Assembly: GCF_038004425.1 (NCBI RefSeq)
Contig: NZ_JBBORC010000001.1
Location: 2,519,001 to 2,583,000, forward strand
DNA: 64,000 bases
Source: Solibacillus sp. FSL W7-1464
GTDB taxonomy: Bacteria > Bacillota > Bacilli > Bacillales_A > Planococcaceae
Direction: 5' to 3'
Shown: positions 54,630-63,450 of the stretch, one piece after another
How positions within the stretch are numbered: the stretch's first letter is position 1
How the letters are laid out: each line of letters begins with the position of its first letter
Position numbers and translations under genes: made by a program
The notes under the pieces: generated by a model
Databases searched by the model: none
The model's input: only the letters and a program-made list of their open reading frames with translations
What the model was told of the DNA's origin: nothing

Positions 54630-55226
54630 TTAAAATGTTACTTTCAAGCAATCAAGACTTTCAAAATAATTTATAAACATATGCAGACGAACAACACTCG
54701 GATTCGTCGAAAGCTTTGAAACTTCTGTCATAACCCCTGTCCAGTCCTCAGGTATCTGTTGTTTGTCAATTGCTTCTGCTTCCTCCGTAGATAAAGCTTT
54801 CGAATCTTTCAATGTGACCGGCAGCTGCAGTTCTGCAGGATTGGGACAGCTGCTCGCAATCGTAATATTTTTATAAAATCCGGTCGGCACAATCGTTAAT
54901 GCGGATTCCACTTTTTCTGTATCCAGTCGGGACCAGACAAAATACTGTTCGCCCACCTTAACAACGGCTGCCTTATTTAACGTAGGATAAGTCCCTAAAA
55001 ATTGCGCTGCACTATCAAAATTTGAAAAAACACCGTGCTGCAATGCAAAATACTGTTGCTGTACTTGCTGCTCTTCGGGTGTTTGAACAGTCGGGATTGT
55101 TTCTGCAGCTTCTTCGGTTGTCGTAGGTAATTGCAGAATAAAAACAAATAGTATGACGCCAGCAAGCCCTGTAATACATCCAATGAACATTGCTTGAAAA
55201 ATGGCATTATTCCTTAAAGCTTTCAT
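54630..55226 (-). CDS. SpoIIB-like membrane protein with SPOR-like domain
   Basis: 198 residues. Cytoplasmic N-terminus, one membrane helix (MFIGCITGLAGVILFVFILQ, about 13-32), a Glu/Pro/Gln-rich linker and an extracytoplasmic SPOR-like region (YFALQHGVFSNFDSAAQFLG ... AAVVKVGEQYFVWSRL), then a C-terminal part of unknown fold. B. subtilis has spoIIB exactly here, before maf; that protein is longer (332) and also SPOR-domain. Homology is inferred from position and layout, since similarity is weak. ATG 55226 with GGAG 11 nt upstream. Confidence 0.6.
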   Translation of the reverse strand: MKALRNNAIFQAMFIGCITGLAGVILFVFILQLPTTTEEAAETIPTVQTPEEQQVQQQYFALQHGVFSNFDSAAQFLGTYPTLNKAAVVKVGEQYFVWSRLDTEKVESALTIVPTGFYKNITIASSCPNPAELQLPVTLKDSKALSTEEAEAIDKQQIPEDWTGVMTEVSKLSTNPSVVRLHMFINYFESLDCLKVTF

Positions 55227-55433
55227 CGTTGCCACAGCTCCATCTCTTTTTCATACAACAATAGCAAAAAAGACATAAGAAAAGAGGAGACTGCTGTCGC
55301 CCCCCCTAAAAAAGTTTTCGCTATTATTCTTCTTTATTTGCAGCCCGCGTTTTCTATTAAGGCGATTCATACTATTCAAATTGCCGTATACTGCAATTTG
55401 CACACTTTTAACAGGTTTTGTGTCTGGTTGGCA

Positions 55434-56681
55434 TCAGTGCATATTTCGTCGAATTTCACTCAGTAAATAGAGTGAACCGGTAACGATCCGCACTGTTCCA
55501 TCGATTACAGGGCACTGTAAAAATTCATTTACATCGTCAATTATTTGTTTTTCCTTCGCTTGACTTCGTTCATAAAGAGTCACTGCCTGCATTGCACGTT
55601 CATTATGAATATTTGCGAAATAAAAAGCGTCACCGACTTCTTCCAATAACCGCAAAATAGTTTTGACATCCTTGTCCGCCAGTAAACCGATCACAAATTC
55701 GATTCGTTTGTTCGGAAAGTGCTCTTTTACCGTATCCGCCAATGACTGAATACTGGCAGGATTATGGGCTCCGTCAAAATAAAGGTTCGGGCGGATCTGT
55801 TCGAAACGACCGGCAAGTGAAGCATTGTCTACACCCGTGCGAATTTTTTTAACATCGAGCGGCAATTCGAAATGCTTTAAAACTTCCAGAAATGCCGTAA
55901 TGGCCAATGCCATATTATGCCCTTGATGTCTGCCTAGTAGCTGACGCTGCAAATCAGAAATGTTGAGTTGCAGTAATGGATACTTATACGCTTCATTTCC
56001 TTCGTTTTTTGAAACGAAGAAGTCGATACCAAACTTGAATAACGGCACATTTTTTTGCACGGCTTCCTTTTCAAAAACTTCGGCAGCCTCTTCATTCATT
56101 TCTCCAATTACCGCCGGACGATTTTTTTTCAATATGCCGGCTTTATGATACGCAATACTTGTTAATGTATTGCCTAAAAAATTTGTATGTTCCAAAGCGA
56201 TACTCGGTACAACCGAAACGATCGGAGTCACTACATTTGTACTGTCCTCTCGACCGCCCATCCCTGCTTCGATTAACACTAAGTCCGGTTTTTGCTCGGC
56301 AAAGTATAAAAGCGCTACCGCCGTCAAAAGTTCAAAGTCCGTCAGTTTCCCGCTAAGTCCGGCTTTCGCCAACTGCTGAAACATCAGATCCATCTGCTCA
56401 TTTGTGATTGACCGGCCATCAATCTGGATTTGATCATGAACATCAACAATACATGGTGACATGAACTTCCCGACTGTTAATCCGTATTCTCGTGCCATCC
56501 CTTCAATAAAAGCCAGTGTTGAACCTTTTCCGTTTGTTCCCGCCAAGTGAACTACATTCAGCTGTTTTTCAGGCTCTCCAAGCAGACGGAGTGCGGATTC
56601 TATTGCGTCCAAACCGGGCTTGATTGCTCGTTCACTTTTCACTTGCCAACGCTCTTTGTATACATCCAGTAACGGAATCAT
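55434..56681 (-). CDS. Second FolC-type folylpolyglutamate/dihydrofolate synthase
   Basis: 415 residues. Mur-ligase fold: GTNGKGSTLAFIEGMAREYG (P-loop), LTAVALLYFAEQKPDLVLIE, EAGMGGREDSTNVV, ALEHTNFLG, DGAHNPASI. Paralogue of the gene just upstream, with which it overlaps by four bases (ATGA). The metal/glutamate region differs: EAGMGGRED here against ETGIGGRLD, and HTN against HTD. Whether both retain full activity, or one prefers dihydropteroate, cannot be read from sequence. Start ATG 56681, not GTG 56690. Confidence 0.88.
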   Translation of the reverse strand: MIPLLDVYKERWQVKSERAIKPGLDAIESALRLLGEPEKQLNVVHLAGTNGKGSTLAFIEGMAREYGLTVGKFMSPCIVDVHDQIQIDGRSITNEQMDLMFQQLAKAGLSGKLTDFELLTAVALLYFAEQKPDLVLIEAGMGGREDSTNVVTPIVSVVPSIALEHTNFLGNTLTSIAYHKAGILKKNRPAVIGEMNEEAAEVFEKEAVQKNVPLFKFGIDFFVSKNEGNEAYKYPLLQLNISDLQRQLLGRHQGHNMALAITAFLEVLKHFELPLDVKKIRTGVDNASLAGRFEQIRPNLYFDGAHNPASIQSLADTVKEHFPNKRIEFVIGLLADKDVKTILRLLEEVGDAFYFANIHNERAMQAVTLYERSQAKEKQIIDDVNEFLQCPVIDGTVRIVTGSLYLLSEIRRNMH

Positions 56682-57949
56682 GAAATCCACCCTCTTTCTG
56701 CAAACAGACAGCGCACTTCGGCGATAAAATATAAAGAGCCGGTAATAACGAGCAGCTCCTCATCGGCCAAATGATTCATTTCTTTTTCAATTAGTTCCTG
56801 CCAGTTCGAATGCATAAACTTTTTAGAATGTGTGCTCTGCTCATATAGCTGATTCGCTGTCGCCGCACGCGGTAAATTAATTTGTGTGAAGTGCATTTCT
56901 GATGCCACTTCATCCATTAATTTTATACTTACACCATGGTCCTTATCCTGTAAAGCCGCATAGACAAACTTTACTTTATGCTGTGGAGCAGTTTCTTTTA
57001 ATGTATTAATAAGGGCAGTTGTCCCTTCCGAATTATGGGCACCATCCAAAATAATATTGTTGCGCACTCTTTCGAAACGCCCTTCCCACTTCGCTTGCTG
57101 CAAGGCCAATTTTACTTTTTGCGCATTAAAGGACGGAAGATATAATTGTGCTGCCGTAATGGCAAGCGCGGCATTGGCCATTTGATGTTCACCTGCCATT
57201 GCAAGTTCGATTTTGTCGATCAAGCTATTCCCGCGGTAGTCAAAATACGCACCGTTTTGATTCTCCACATAAAAGTGTTCACCCAATGTAAAGATCGGAG
57301 CATGTAGCTGCGCCGCCGTTTGCTGAATTACCGCGAGCGCTTCCGCATTTTTCACTCCGACCACGACCGGCTTCCCTTGCTTAATAATACCTGCTTTTTC
57401 CGCAGCGATTTCGGCATATGTCTCACCAAGCATATCCGTATGCTCAAGCGATATTGTTGTAATGACACTTACTTCCGGCGTCACAACGTTTGTCGAGTCC
57501 AAACGCCCTCCAATACCGGTTTCAAGCAATGCGATATCCAATGACTGCTCCGAGAAGTATTTTAGGGCAAGCAATGTCATGAACTCAAAAAAGCTCGGGA
57601 ATTTCCGGCCCAATTTATTTTCAATAACTCCCGCAATTTCATTTGCAATACGCAAAAAGGCCTCATCGGAAATTTGCTGTTTATTGATTGTCACCCGTTC
57701 ATTGGCACGCTCAAGATGCGGAGAGATGAAGGCGCCGACCGTTAAGCCGTGCTCCATAAAAATCTCGCGTGTGGCATTCAATGTTGACCCTTTTCCATTG
57801 GAACCGGCAAAATGGATGAATTTTGTTTTTTGTTCCGGGTTGCCAAGCGCATCGAGGATGATCTTTGCTGACTGTAATGGTTCACCTTTATACTGGCTTG
57901 CTTTTAATTTAAATATAAAATCTGTGCACTCTTCCATCGTTTGAAACAT
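56678..57949 (-). CDS. folC: FolC bifunctional folylpolyglutamate/dihydrofolate synthase
   Basis: 423 residues. Adds glutamate to dihydropteroate and to folates. GSNGKGSTLNATREIFMEHG (P-loop), FFEFMTLLALKYFSEQSLDI, ETGIGGRLDSTNVV, ISLEHTDMLG, DGAHNSEGT. Position downstream of valS is that of B. subtilis folC. ATG with GGAGAG upstream. The B. subtilis next gene comC (prepilin peptidase) is absent; a second folC stands there instead. Confidence 0.93.
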   Translation of the reverse strand: MFQTMEECTDFIFKLKASQYKGEPLQSAKIILDALGNPEQKTKFIHFAGSNGKGSTLNATREIFMEHGLTVGAFISPHLERANERVTINKQQISDEAFLRIANEIAGVIENKLGRKFPSFFEFMTLLALKYFSEQSLDIALLETGIGGRLDSTNVVTPEVSVITTISLEHTDMLGETYAEIAAEKAGIIKQGKPVVVGVKNAEALAVIQQTAAQLHAPIFTLGEHFYVENQNGAYFDYRGNSLIDKIELAMAGEHQMANAALAITAAQLYLPSFNAQKVKLALQQAKWEGRFERVRNNIILDGAHNSEGTTALINTLKETAPQHKVKFVYAALQDKDHGVSIKLMDEVASEMHFTQINLPRAATANQLYEQSTHSKKFMHSNWQELIEKEMNHLADEELLVITGSLYFIAEVRCLFAERGWIS

Positions 57950-58010
57950 TATGTTCTCTCCCTAATACGCCTAATATGTAATCTGCTTTATTATAGCTGA
58001 ATTAAAAGAA

Positions 58011-58035
58011 AGAGGCACCGTTATACGGTACCTCT
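58011..58035 (-). terminator. valS terminator
   Basis: 11-bp stem AGAGGTACCGT / ACGGTGCCTCT (one mismatch) with a 3-nt loop followed by TTCTTTT on the minus strand. Confidence 0.75.
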
Positions 58036-58043
58036 CTTTGGCA

Positions 58044-60686
58044 TTACATGTTTTTCAGTTCTGCAATGCGTTTTTCAACTGTCGCGTATTTTGCTTCATA
58101 ATCCGCAAGTTTTTCGCGCTCTGTTGCTACTAATGCTTCCGGTGCTTTAGAAACGAATCGTTCATTCGATAGCTTTCCGGAAACTAATTTTACTTCTTTC
58201 GCCCATTTGTCGAGCTCTTTTTCAAGACGTGCAATTTCTTCTTCGATATTGATTAAGCCTGCAAGTGGCATGAAGATTTCTGCACCTGAAACAACTGCTG
58301 ACATCGCCTGTGCTGGTGCTTCAAGATTCGCCCCGATTGTTAAGCCATCCGGATTACAGAATTTTTCGATATAGCCTTTGTTCACTTCAAGTACTGCCGA
58401 TGTTTGTTCATCTTTTGCCGAAATCGTCATCGGCACTTTTTTGCTCATTGGTGTATTCACTTCTGCACGAATATTACGTACAGAACGGATAATATCCATT
58501 AACAGCTGCATATCGCCTGCTTCTGCAGTGAAGTTGAACGCCGGATTTACAGTCGGCCATGCAGCAACTGTAATTGACTCCCCTTCATGCGGCAAGTGCT
58601 GCCAGATTTCTTCTGTTACGAAAGGCATGAATGGGTGCAGTAAGCGCATCGTGTTGTCTAAAACGTGTGCAAGTACTGAACGAGTCGTTAATTTAGCTGC
58701 TTCATCTTCACCGTATAATGGCAATTTCGCCATTTCGATATACCATGAACAGAAATCATCCCAAATGAAGTTGTAAAGTTCACGGCCTACTTCACCGAAC
58801 TCGTATTTATCAGATAATGTTGTAACACGTTCAATCGTTTCATTCAAACGTGATAGTATCCATTTATCCGCTGTAGATAGGTTACCTGTTAAATCGATTT
58901 GCTCATATGTCATGCCTTCCATGTTCATCAATGCAAAACGAGAAGCATTCCAGATTTTGTTTACGAAGTTCCAAGTAGATTCTACTTTTTCTGTAGAGTA
59001 ACGCAGATCCTGACCTGGAGATGAACCTGTAGCAAGGAAGTAACGCAGTGAATCCGCACCGTATTGGTCGATTACATCCATCGGGTCAACCCCGTTACCA
59101 AGTGATTTGGACATTTTGCGTCCTTCAGCATCACGAACTAAACCATGGATTAAAACGTCTTTAAATGGACGCTCGCCTGTAAATTCTTTCCCTTGGAAAA
59201 TCATACGGCTTACCCAGAAGAAGATAATGTCATAGCCCGTTACTAAAGTATTTGTCGGATAGTAGCGCTTGAACATTTCAGATTCTTCATTTGGCCAATC
59301 CATTGTAGAAAACGGCCATAACGCAGATGAGAACCATGTATCAAGAACATCTTCGTCCTGTGTCCAATTCTCAGCATCTTCAGGTGCTTCTTTACCTACA
59401 TAAAGCTCGCCTGTTTCTTTGTTATACCAAGCTGGAATTTGATGTCCCCACCATAATTGACGGGAAATACACCAGTCATGGATATTTTCCATCCAGCGGT
59501 TATATGTGTTTTCAAAACGATTTGGTACGAAGTTTACTTTTTCGTTTTCATCAGCCTGCATTTTTAGCGCTTCTTCAGCAAGTGGTCCCATTTTTACGAA
59601 CCACTGCTTAGAAAGGTACGGTTCTACAACAGCGTTCGTACGCTCAGAGTGGCCTACTTGGTGTACATGTGGCTCAATCTCGATTAATACGCCCGCTTCC
59701 TGTAAATCTGCAACGATTTGCTTACGGCATTCGAAACGGTCCATACCAGCATATTTGCCGGCTAAGTCATTCATTGTACCATCTTCGTTCATAACTAAAA
59801 TACGTTCCAGGTCATGACGGTTCCCAACTTCAAAGTCGTTCGGGTCATGTGCTGGTGTCATCTTTACAACACCTGTACCGAATTCCATATCTACGTAGTC
59901 ATCTGCAACGATTGGAATTTCACGACCTACGATAGGTAAAATAACTGTTTTTCCTACTAAATGTGCATAGCGCTCGTCTTCCGGGTGTACAGCTACACCA
60001 GAGTCGCCCAGCATTGTTTCCGGACGTGTTGTTGCAACGCGTAATTTACCTGAACCATCAGCAAGCGGGTACTCCATATGGTAGAATGCGCCTTCTACTT
60101 CTTTATGGATTACTTCGATATCTGAAAGAGCTGTTTTTGCAGCCGGGTCCCAGTTAATAATTCGCTCACCACGGTAAATATAGCCTTTTTCATATAATTT
60201 AACGAATACTTCTTTTACTGCATCCGATAAACCTTCATCAAGTGTAAAACGTTCTTTAGAGTAGTCTAAGCCTAAACCTAATTTCGACCATTGTGCACGG
60301 ATGTGAGAAGCATATTCTTCTTTCCATTCCCAAGTTTTTTCAAGGAACTTTTCACGGCCAAGATCATAGCGGGAAATACCTTCACCGCGCAATTTCTCTT
60401 CAACTTTCGCCTGTGTTGCAATACCTGCATGGTCCATACCTGGTAACCATAGTGCATCATATCCTTGCATGCGTTTCATACGAATTAAAATATCTTGCAA
60501 TGTTGTATCCCAAGCGTGGCCAAGGTGCAGTTTACCTGTTACGTTAGGCGGTGGGATAACGATAGAATATGGTTCCTTATCGCTTGTTGGATCTGCCTCG
60601 AAAAATTTGCCTTTTAACCACCATTCATAGCGGCCGGCTTCAGTTTGCTGCGGATCGTATTTTGTTGGCATTGTAATTTCCGTCAT
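58044..60686 (-). CDS. valS: Valine-tRNA ligase
   Basis: 880 residues, class I synthetase. HIGH-type [16 protein letters not shown] near residue 45, [20 protein letters not shown] near 525, editing CP1 domain, and the C-terminal coiled-coil arm ([20 protein letters not shown]). ATG 60686 with AAGGAG upstream ([11 protein letters not shown]); the upstream frame to 60776 crosses the T-box terminator and is not coding. Controlled by the T-box leader upstream. Confidence 0.97.
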   Translation of the reverse strand: MTEITMPTKYDPQQTEAGRYEWWLKGKFFEADPTSDKEPYSIVIPPPNVTGKLHLGHAWDTTLQDILIRMKRMQGYDALWLPGMDHAGIATQAKVEEKLRGEGISRYDLGREKFLEKTWEWKEEYASHIRAQWSKLGLGLDYSKERFTLDEGLSDAVKEVFVKLYEKGYIYRGERIINWDPAAKTALSDIEVIHKEVEGAFYHMEYPLADGSGKLRVATTRPETMLGDSGVAVHPEDERYAHLVGKTVILPIVGREIPIVADDYVDMEFGTGVVKMTPAHDPNDFEVGNRHDLERILVMNEDGTMNDLAGKYAGMDRFECRKQIVADLQEAGVLIEIEPHVHQVGHSERTNAVVEPYLSKQWFVKMGPLAEEALKMQADENEKVNFVPNRFENTYNRWMENIHDWCISRQLWWGHQIPAWYNKETGELYVGKEAPEDAENWTQDEDVLDTWFSSALWPFSTMDWPNEESEMFKRYYPTNTLVTGYDIIFFWVSRMIFQGKEFTGERPFKDVLIHGLVRDAEGRKMSKSLGNGVDPMDVIDQYGADSLRYFLATGSSPGQDLRYSTEKVESTWNFVNKIWNASRFALMNMEGMTYEQIDLTGNLSTADKWILSRLNETIERVTTLSDKYEFGEVGRELYNFIWDDFCSWYIEMAKLPLYGEDEAAKLTTRSVLAHVLDNTMRLLHPFMPFVTEEIWQHLPHEGESITVAAWPTVNPAFNFTAEAGDMQLLMDIIRSVRNIRAEVNTPMSKKVPMTISAKDEQTSAVLEVNKGYIEKFCNPDGLTIGANLEAPAQAMSAVVSGAEIFMPLAGLINIEEEIARLEKELDKWAKEVKLVSGKLSNERFVSKAPEALVATEREKLADYEAKYATVEKRIAELKNM

Positions 60687-60722
60687 GATGAATCTCTCCT
60701 TTGTCGCCTTATTATTGGACAT

Positions 60723-61130
60723 AAAAAAACTCCCTTCGTCTTTAAAAAGGACGAGGGAGTTAATTCGCGGTACCACCTTTATTTCCGATCGGGTTTAGTC
60801 AAGCGCTCGCATACTTCGTCACTTGCTTCTCTCGTCCACTCGTGAACTATATGTTCAACTCGCGTCTTCGTTCAGCTGCGTTCCTTGTCTGACAAGCGCT
60901 TTCTTTAAACCCTTTGTTTTAAAAGTCAAGCGCTCGCATCAAATATACGGCATTGCAATGCCCCAATCGGCACTTCATTCGATAACGGTGTTTAACCGGA
61001 ACCTAGCTACTATCAGTTCACTAAGTCAGCTCCTAGGCTACCTTCTGCATGGTTGATGGAGAAACTTTTCAGCTACCGTTTCCTCTCTTGCCATCGTTCT
61101 CATACATACTCTTCCTAATCTTCGCTTCAA
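60723..61130 (-). promoter_or_regulatory. T-box leader of valS (specifier GUA), enlarged
   Basis: Minus-strand T-box AAAGGTGGTACCGCG (60780-60766), then a terminator hairpin (AACTCCCTCGTCC ... AAGGGAGTT) and T-run at 60723-60761. Stem I has GGAAGAGTATG and, 3', GCAGAAGGTAGCC; the GTA at 61041-61039 is in the specifier position and codes for valine. Between stem I/III and the antiterminator lies a 127-bp segment flanked by 16-bp direct repeats AGTCAAGCGCTCGCAT (60797-60812 and 60924-60939), making this leader longer than usual. Confidence 0.9.
60797..60939. repeat. 16-bp direct repeats flanking 111 bp inside the valS leader
   Basis: AGTCAAGCGCTCGCAT at 60797-60812 and 60924-60939, 127 bp apart. 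The internal stretch contains short inverted repeats (GAAC-TATAT-GTTC; CTTGTC/GACAAG) and no gene. Confidence 0.85.
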
Positions 61131-61200
61131 TTATATAGTTGCACTTTATTTTAAGCTGTTTTTAATGAAATATCAAGCACGAATGGGGAATATACTTTAA

Positions 61201-61229
61201 CACGTTATTTGTGCTCTTCACATATACTA
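61201..61229 (+). promoter_or_regulatory. Candidate sigma-K/sigma-E-type promoter of the 63-residue ORF
   Basis: CATATACTA at 61221-61229 fits the CATANNNTA -10 element of sigma-K; an AC pair ends 17 bp upstream at 61203. A sigma-A reading (TTAACA ... TATACT) has poor spacing. Confidence 0.35.
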
Positions 61230-61248
61230 TGCAAAAGGAGTCTGGACA

Positions 61249-61440
61249 TTGCGAAAAAACTACAATCCTTATTTATTGCCTCCATGGCTGCGGAAATTCC
61301 GTTTCTTTATGCGCCATTGTATTTTGCCGATTACGATTTTTCAGGCGATCCGAACTGTCTTACTTCCGACAACGGGTGATATATTATTGCTTGCCATTCT
61401 AATTTTATTTACTTACTTATTGCTCACAGATTTCATTTGA
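61249..61440 (+). CDS. Small membrane protein of 63 residues, unknown function
   Basis: TTG start with AAAAGGAG 8 nt upstream, a strong ribosome-binding site. Basic N-terminus with NPYLLPPWLRKFRFFMRH, an amphipathic region with PTTGDILLL, and one membrane helix at the C-terminus (about 43-60). Its own promoter-like sequence precedes it and a bidirectional terminator follows 14 bp after its stop, so it looks like an independent gene. I do not recognise the family with certainty. Confidence 0.65.
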   Translation: MRKNYNPYLLPPWLRKFRFFMRHCILPITIFQAIRTVLLPTTGDILLLAILILFTYLLLTDFI

Positions 61441-61453
61441 AATCAAGCAAAAA

Positions 61454-61487
61454 AATGTTCCGTAAGGTTCAATTCTTACGGAACATT
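61454..61487. terminator. Bidirectional terminator
   Basis: 13-bp inverted repeat AATGTTCCGTAAG / CTTACGGAACATT with an 8-nt loop; T-rich tails on both strands, serving the small plus-strand gene and the SpoVID-like gene. Confidence 0.88.
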
Positions 61488-61490
61488 TAT

Positions 61491-62096
61491 TTATTTTTTC
61501 AATTGGATTTGCACGCGGCTATATGCATCGGCCAGCTGTTCCAGGAAATCGAGCTCATGGGGAACGGTTTGGGCCATCTGCGTAGATTCTACTTCTTTTT
61601 CCGCTTGAAGTCGGGGTTGTACTTCATCGACAGGCTGTTCGATAACGATTGGCTGTTCCACAGCGATTTCTTTCACTGGTGCCGGTACCTCTACTTCAGC
61701 AATTGCTTGTACCTTCTTTTCCACCTCACAATGGACTGCCCAGCTACATGAGCAATAGCCATTATTCGGCTCCACTTTAATATCATTTATGCGAAGTGAA
61801 ACAGCTTCAATATCATCATTCGGAAAATCTACTGAAAAAGGCAGGGCGTATTCGAAATAACCTTGATCTTTTTCAATATCCATATGCTCGATATAGATAC
61901 CTTCCTCAATTTCATCCTCACGTGCTACATGATCAAATTGAATATTTCCTTTTACTACATAAATTCCTCTTACTACGACGGAATCTTCGCTAATCTCTTC
62001 ATGCCATTTCGGTTCGACTACTATTTTAGAATTCTCTTGAACATTTCCTAATTGCTTTGGAAATGTAAATGTCTCTTTCATTTCCCACTGTTGCAT
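61491..62096 (-). CDS. Short SpoVID-like spore morphogenesis protein (no LysM domain)
   Basis: 201 residues. N-terminal beta-rich domain (MKETFTFPKQLGNVQENSKI ... VVVRGIYVVKGNIQF, EIEEGIYIEHMDIEKDQ) like the N-terminal part of SpoVID; then a Glu/Pro/Val-rich linker and a C-terminal LDFLEQLADAYSRVQIQLKK helix. B. subtilis SpoVID is ~575 residues with a C-terminal LysM; no LysM sequence is seen here. It lies between hemL and the valS leader, as spoVID does. ATG 62096 with GGGAGGGG 7 nt upstream. Confidence 0.7.
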   Translation of the reverse strand: MQQWEMKETFTFPKQLGNVQENSKIVVEPKWHEEISEDSVVVRGIYVVKGNIQFDHVAREDEIEEGIYIEHMDIEKDQGYFEYALPFSVDFPNDDIEAVSLRINDIKVEPNNGYCSCSWAVHCEVEKKVQAIAEVEVPAPVKEIAVEQPIVIEQPVDEVQPRLQAEKEVESTQMAQTVPHELDFLEQLADAYSRVQIQLKK

Positions 62097-62118
62097 AAAA
62101 AATCCCCTCCCTACGCTT

Positions 62119-62147
62119 ACATTATGCATAGAAAGGGGATTTATGAT
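62119..62147 (-). promoter_or_regulatory. Sigma-E-like promoter of the SpoVID-like gene
   Basis: On the minus strand ATCATAA (62147-62141), 14 bp, CATAATGT (62126-62119). Fits the sigma-E layout; spoVID is a sigma-E gene in B. subtilis. Confidence 0.45.
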
Positions 62148-62159
62148 TTATTTATGAGA

Positions 62160-63449
62160 TTATCTCGCTAATTTTTCAAAGACATTATGGAATGCCTGAA
62201 CTGTTTTTGCGATATGTTCTTCTGTATGAGCCGTAGAAATAAATAGTCCTTCAAATTGGGATGGCGGCAGGAAAATGCCTTCTTCGGCCATTAGCTTGAA
62301 GTATTCAGCAAATAGCTCTAAATCCGAACTTTTCGCCGAATCAAAATCGATGACATCTTCGTTCGTGAAGAAGAAACCAATCATCGATCCTGCACGATTC
62401 ACTGTATGCGGAATATTGTATTTCGTCGCAGCTGCACGGAAACCTTCTTCCAACTGGTCTCCCAGTTTGCGGAAGTATTCATATGAGTCTTTGTTCAGGC
62501 GGCTTAATGTTTCATAGCCGGCTGTCATGGCAAGCGGATTACCTGATAATGTACCTGCTTGATAAATCGGACCTGCTGGAGCGATTTTCTCCATAATTTC
62601 ACGTTTACCGCCGAATGCACCAACCGGTAAGCCTCCCCCGATTACTTTACCTAAACAAGTAAGGTCCGGTTTAATTCCGTAATATTCCTGGGCACAACCA
62701 TAGTCTACACGGAAGCCAGTCATTACTTCATCGAAAATTAAAACCGTTCCGTATTCTTCTGTCAGTTTACGCAGCCCTTCAAGGAAACCTGGCTGTGGCG
62801 GAACAACACCCATATTTCCGGCAACCGGTTCTAAAATAACTGCCGCTAAATCAGTACCGAATTTTTCGAATACTAATTTTGCAGATTCCAGATCATTATA
62901 TGCAACTGTTAAAGTATTTTTGGCAATATCAGCCGGAACACCCGGTGAGTCAGGTAAACCAAGTGTCGCTACACCTGAACCTGCTTTAATAAGCAGTGAA
63001 TCCCCATGACCGTGATATGAACCTTCAAATTTTAAAATTTTATCGCGTCCTGTAAATCCGCGCGCTAAACGAAGTGCAGACATTGTTGCTTCTGTGCCTG
63101 ATGATACAAAACGAATCATTTCCACTGAAGGCAAACGATCCATAACAAGCTTCGCCAATTTGTTCTCTGAAACAGTAGGGGCACCAAACGATGCGCCTTT
63201 AGCTGCCTGATCCTGAATAGCCGAAACAACTTCCGGGTGTGCATGTCCTAAAATTAAAGGACCCCATGACAGGACATAGTCAATATATTCATTGCCATCA
63301 ATATCTTTGATTACTGCACCTTTGCCCGAATCCATAAAAATCGGATCCAAGTTTACTGATTTGAATGCACGTACTGGAGAGTTTACTCCGCCTGGCATTA
63401 AATCAACCGCTTCTGTAAATGCTGCTTTTGACTTTTCATAACTACGCAT
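62160..63449 (-). CDS. hemL: Glutamate-1-semialdehyde 2,1-aminomutase
   Basis: 429 residues, PLP enzyme making 5-aminolevulinate for haem. [20 protein letters not shown] at the N-terminus, [10 protein letters not shown] with the PLP-ring Asp, and the [20 protein letters not shown] stretch that holds the PLP lysine. ATG 63449 with GGAGG 9 nt upstream, which lies in the last codons of hemB; one base separates the two genes. Part of the hem operon continuing beyond the window. Confidence 0.96.
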   Translation of the reverse strand: MRSYEKSKAAFTEAVDLMPGGVNSPVRAFKSVNLDPIFMDSGKGAVIKDIDGNEYIDYVLSWGPLILGHAHPEVVSAIQDQAAKGASFGAPTVSENKLAKLVMDRLPSVEMIRFVSSGTEATMSALRLARGFTGRDKILKFEGSYHGHGDSLLIKAGSGVATLGLPDSPGVPADIAKNTLTVAYNDLESAKLVFEKFGTDLAAVILEPVAGNMGVVPPQPGFLEGLRKLTEEYGTVLIFDEVMTGFRVDYGCAQEYYGIKPDLTCLGKVIGGGLPVGAFGGKREIMEKIAPAGPIYQAGTLSGNPLAMTAGYETLSRLNKDSYEYFRKLGDQLEEGFRAAATKYNIPHTVNRAGSMIGFFFTNEDVIDFDSAKSSDLELFAEYFKLMAEEGIFLPPSQFEGLFISTAHTEEHIAKTVQAFHNVFEKLAR

Positions 63450-63450
63450 A

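Noticed and set aside
60687-60776. 30 extra residues on ValS
   Set aside because: Lies in the T-box terminator and T-box sequence; not coding.
61211-61402. Alternative 63-residue frame overlapping the small membrane protein
   Set aside because: No SD at the start, Cys-rich and random in composition, in a different frame from the ORF with the strong SD.
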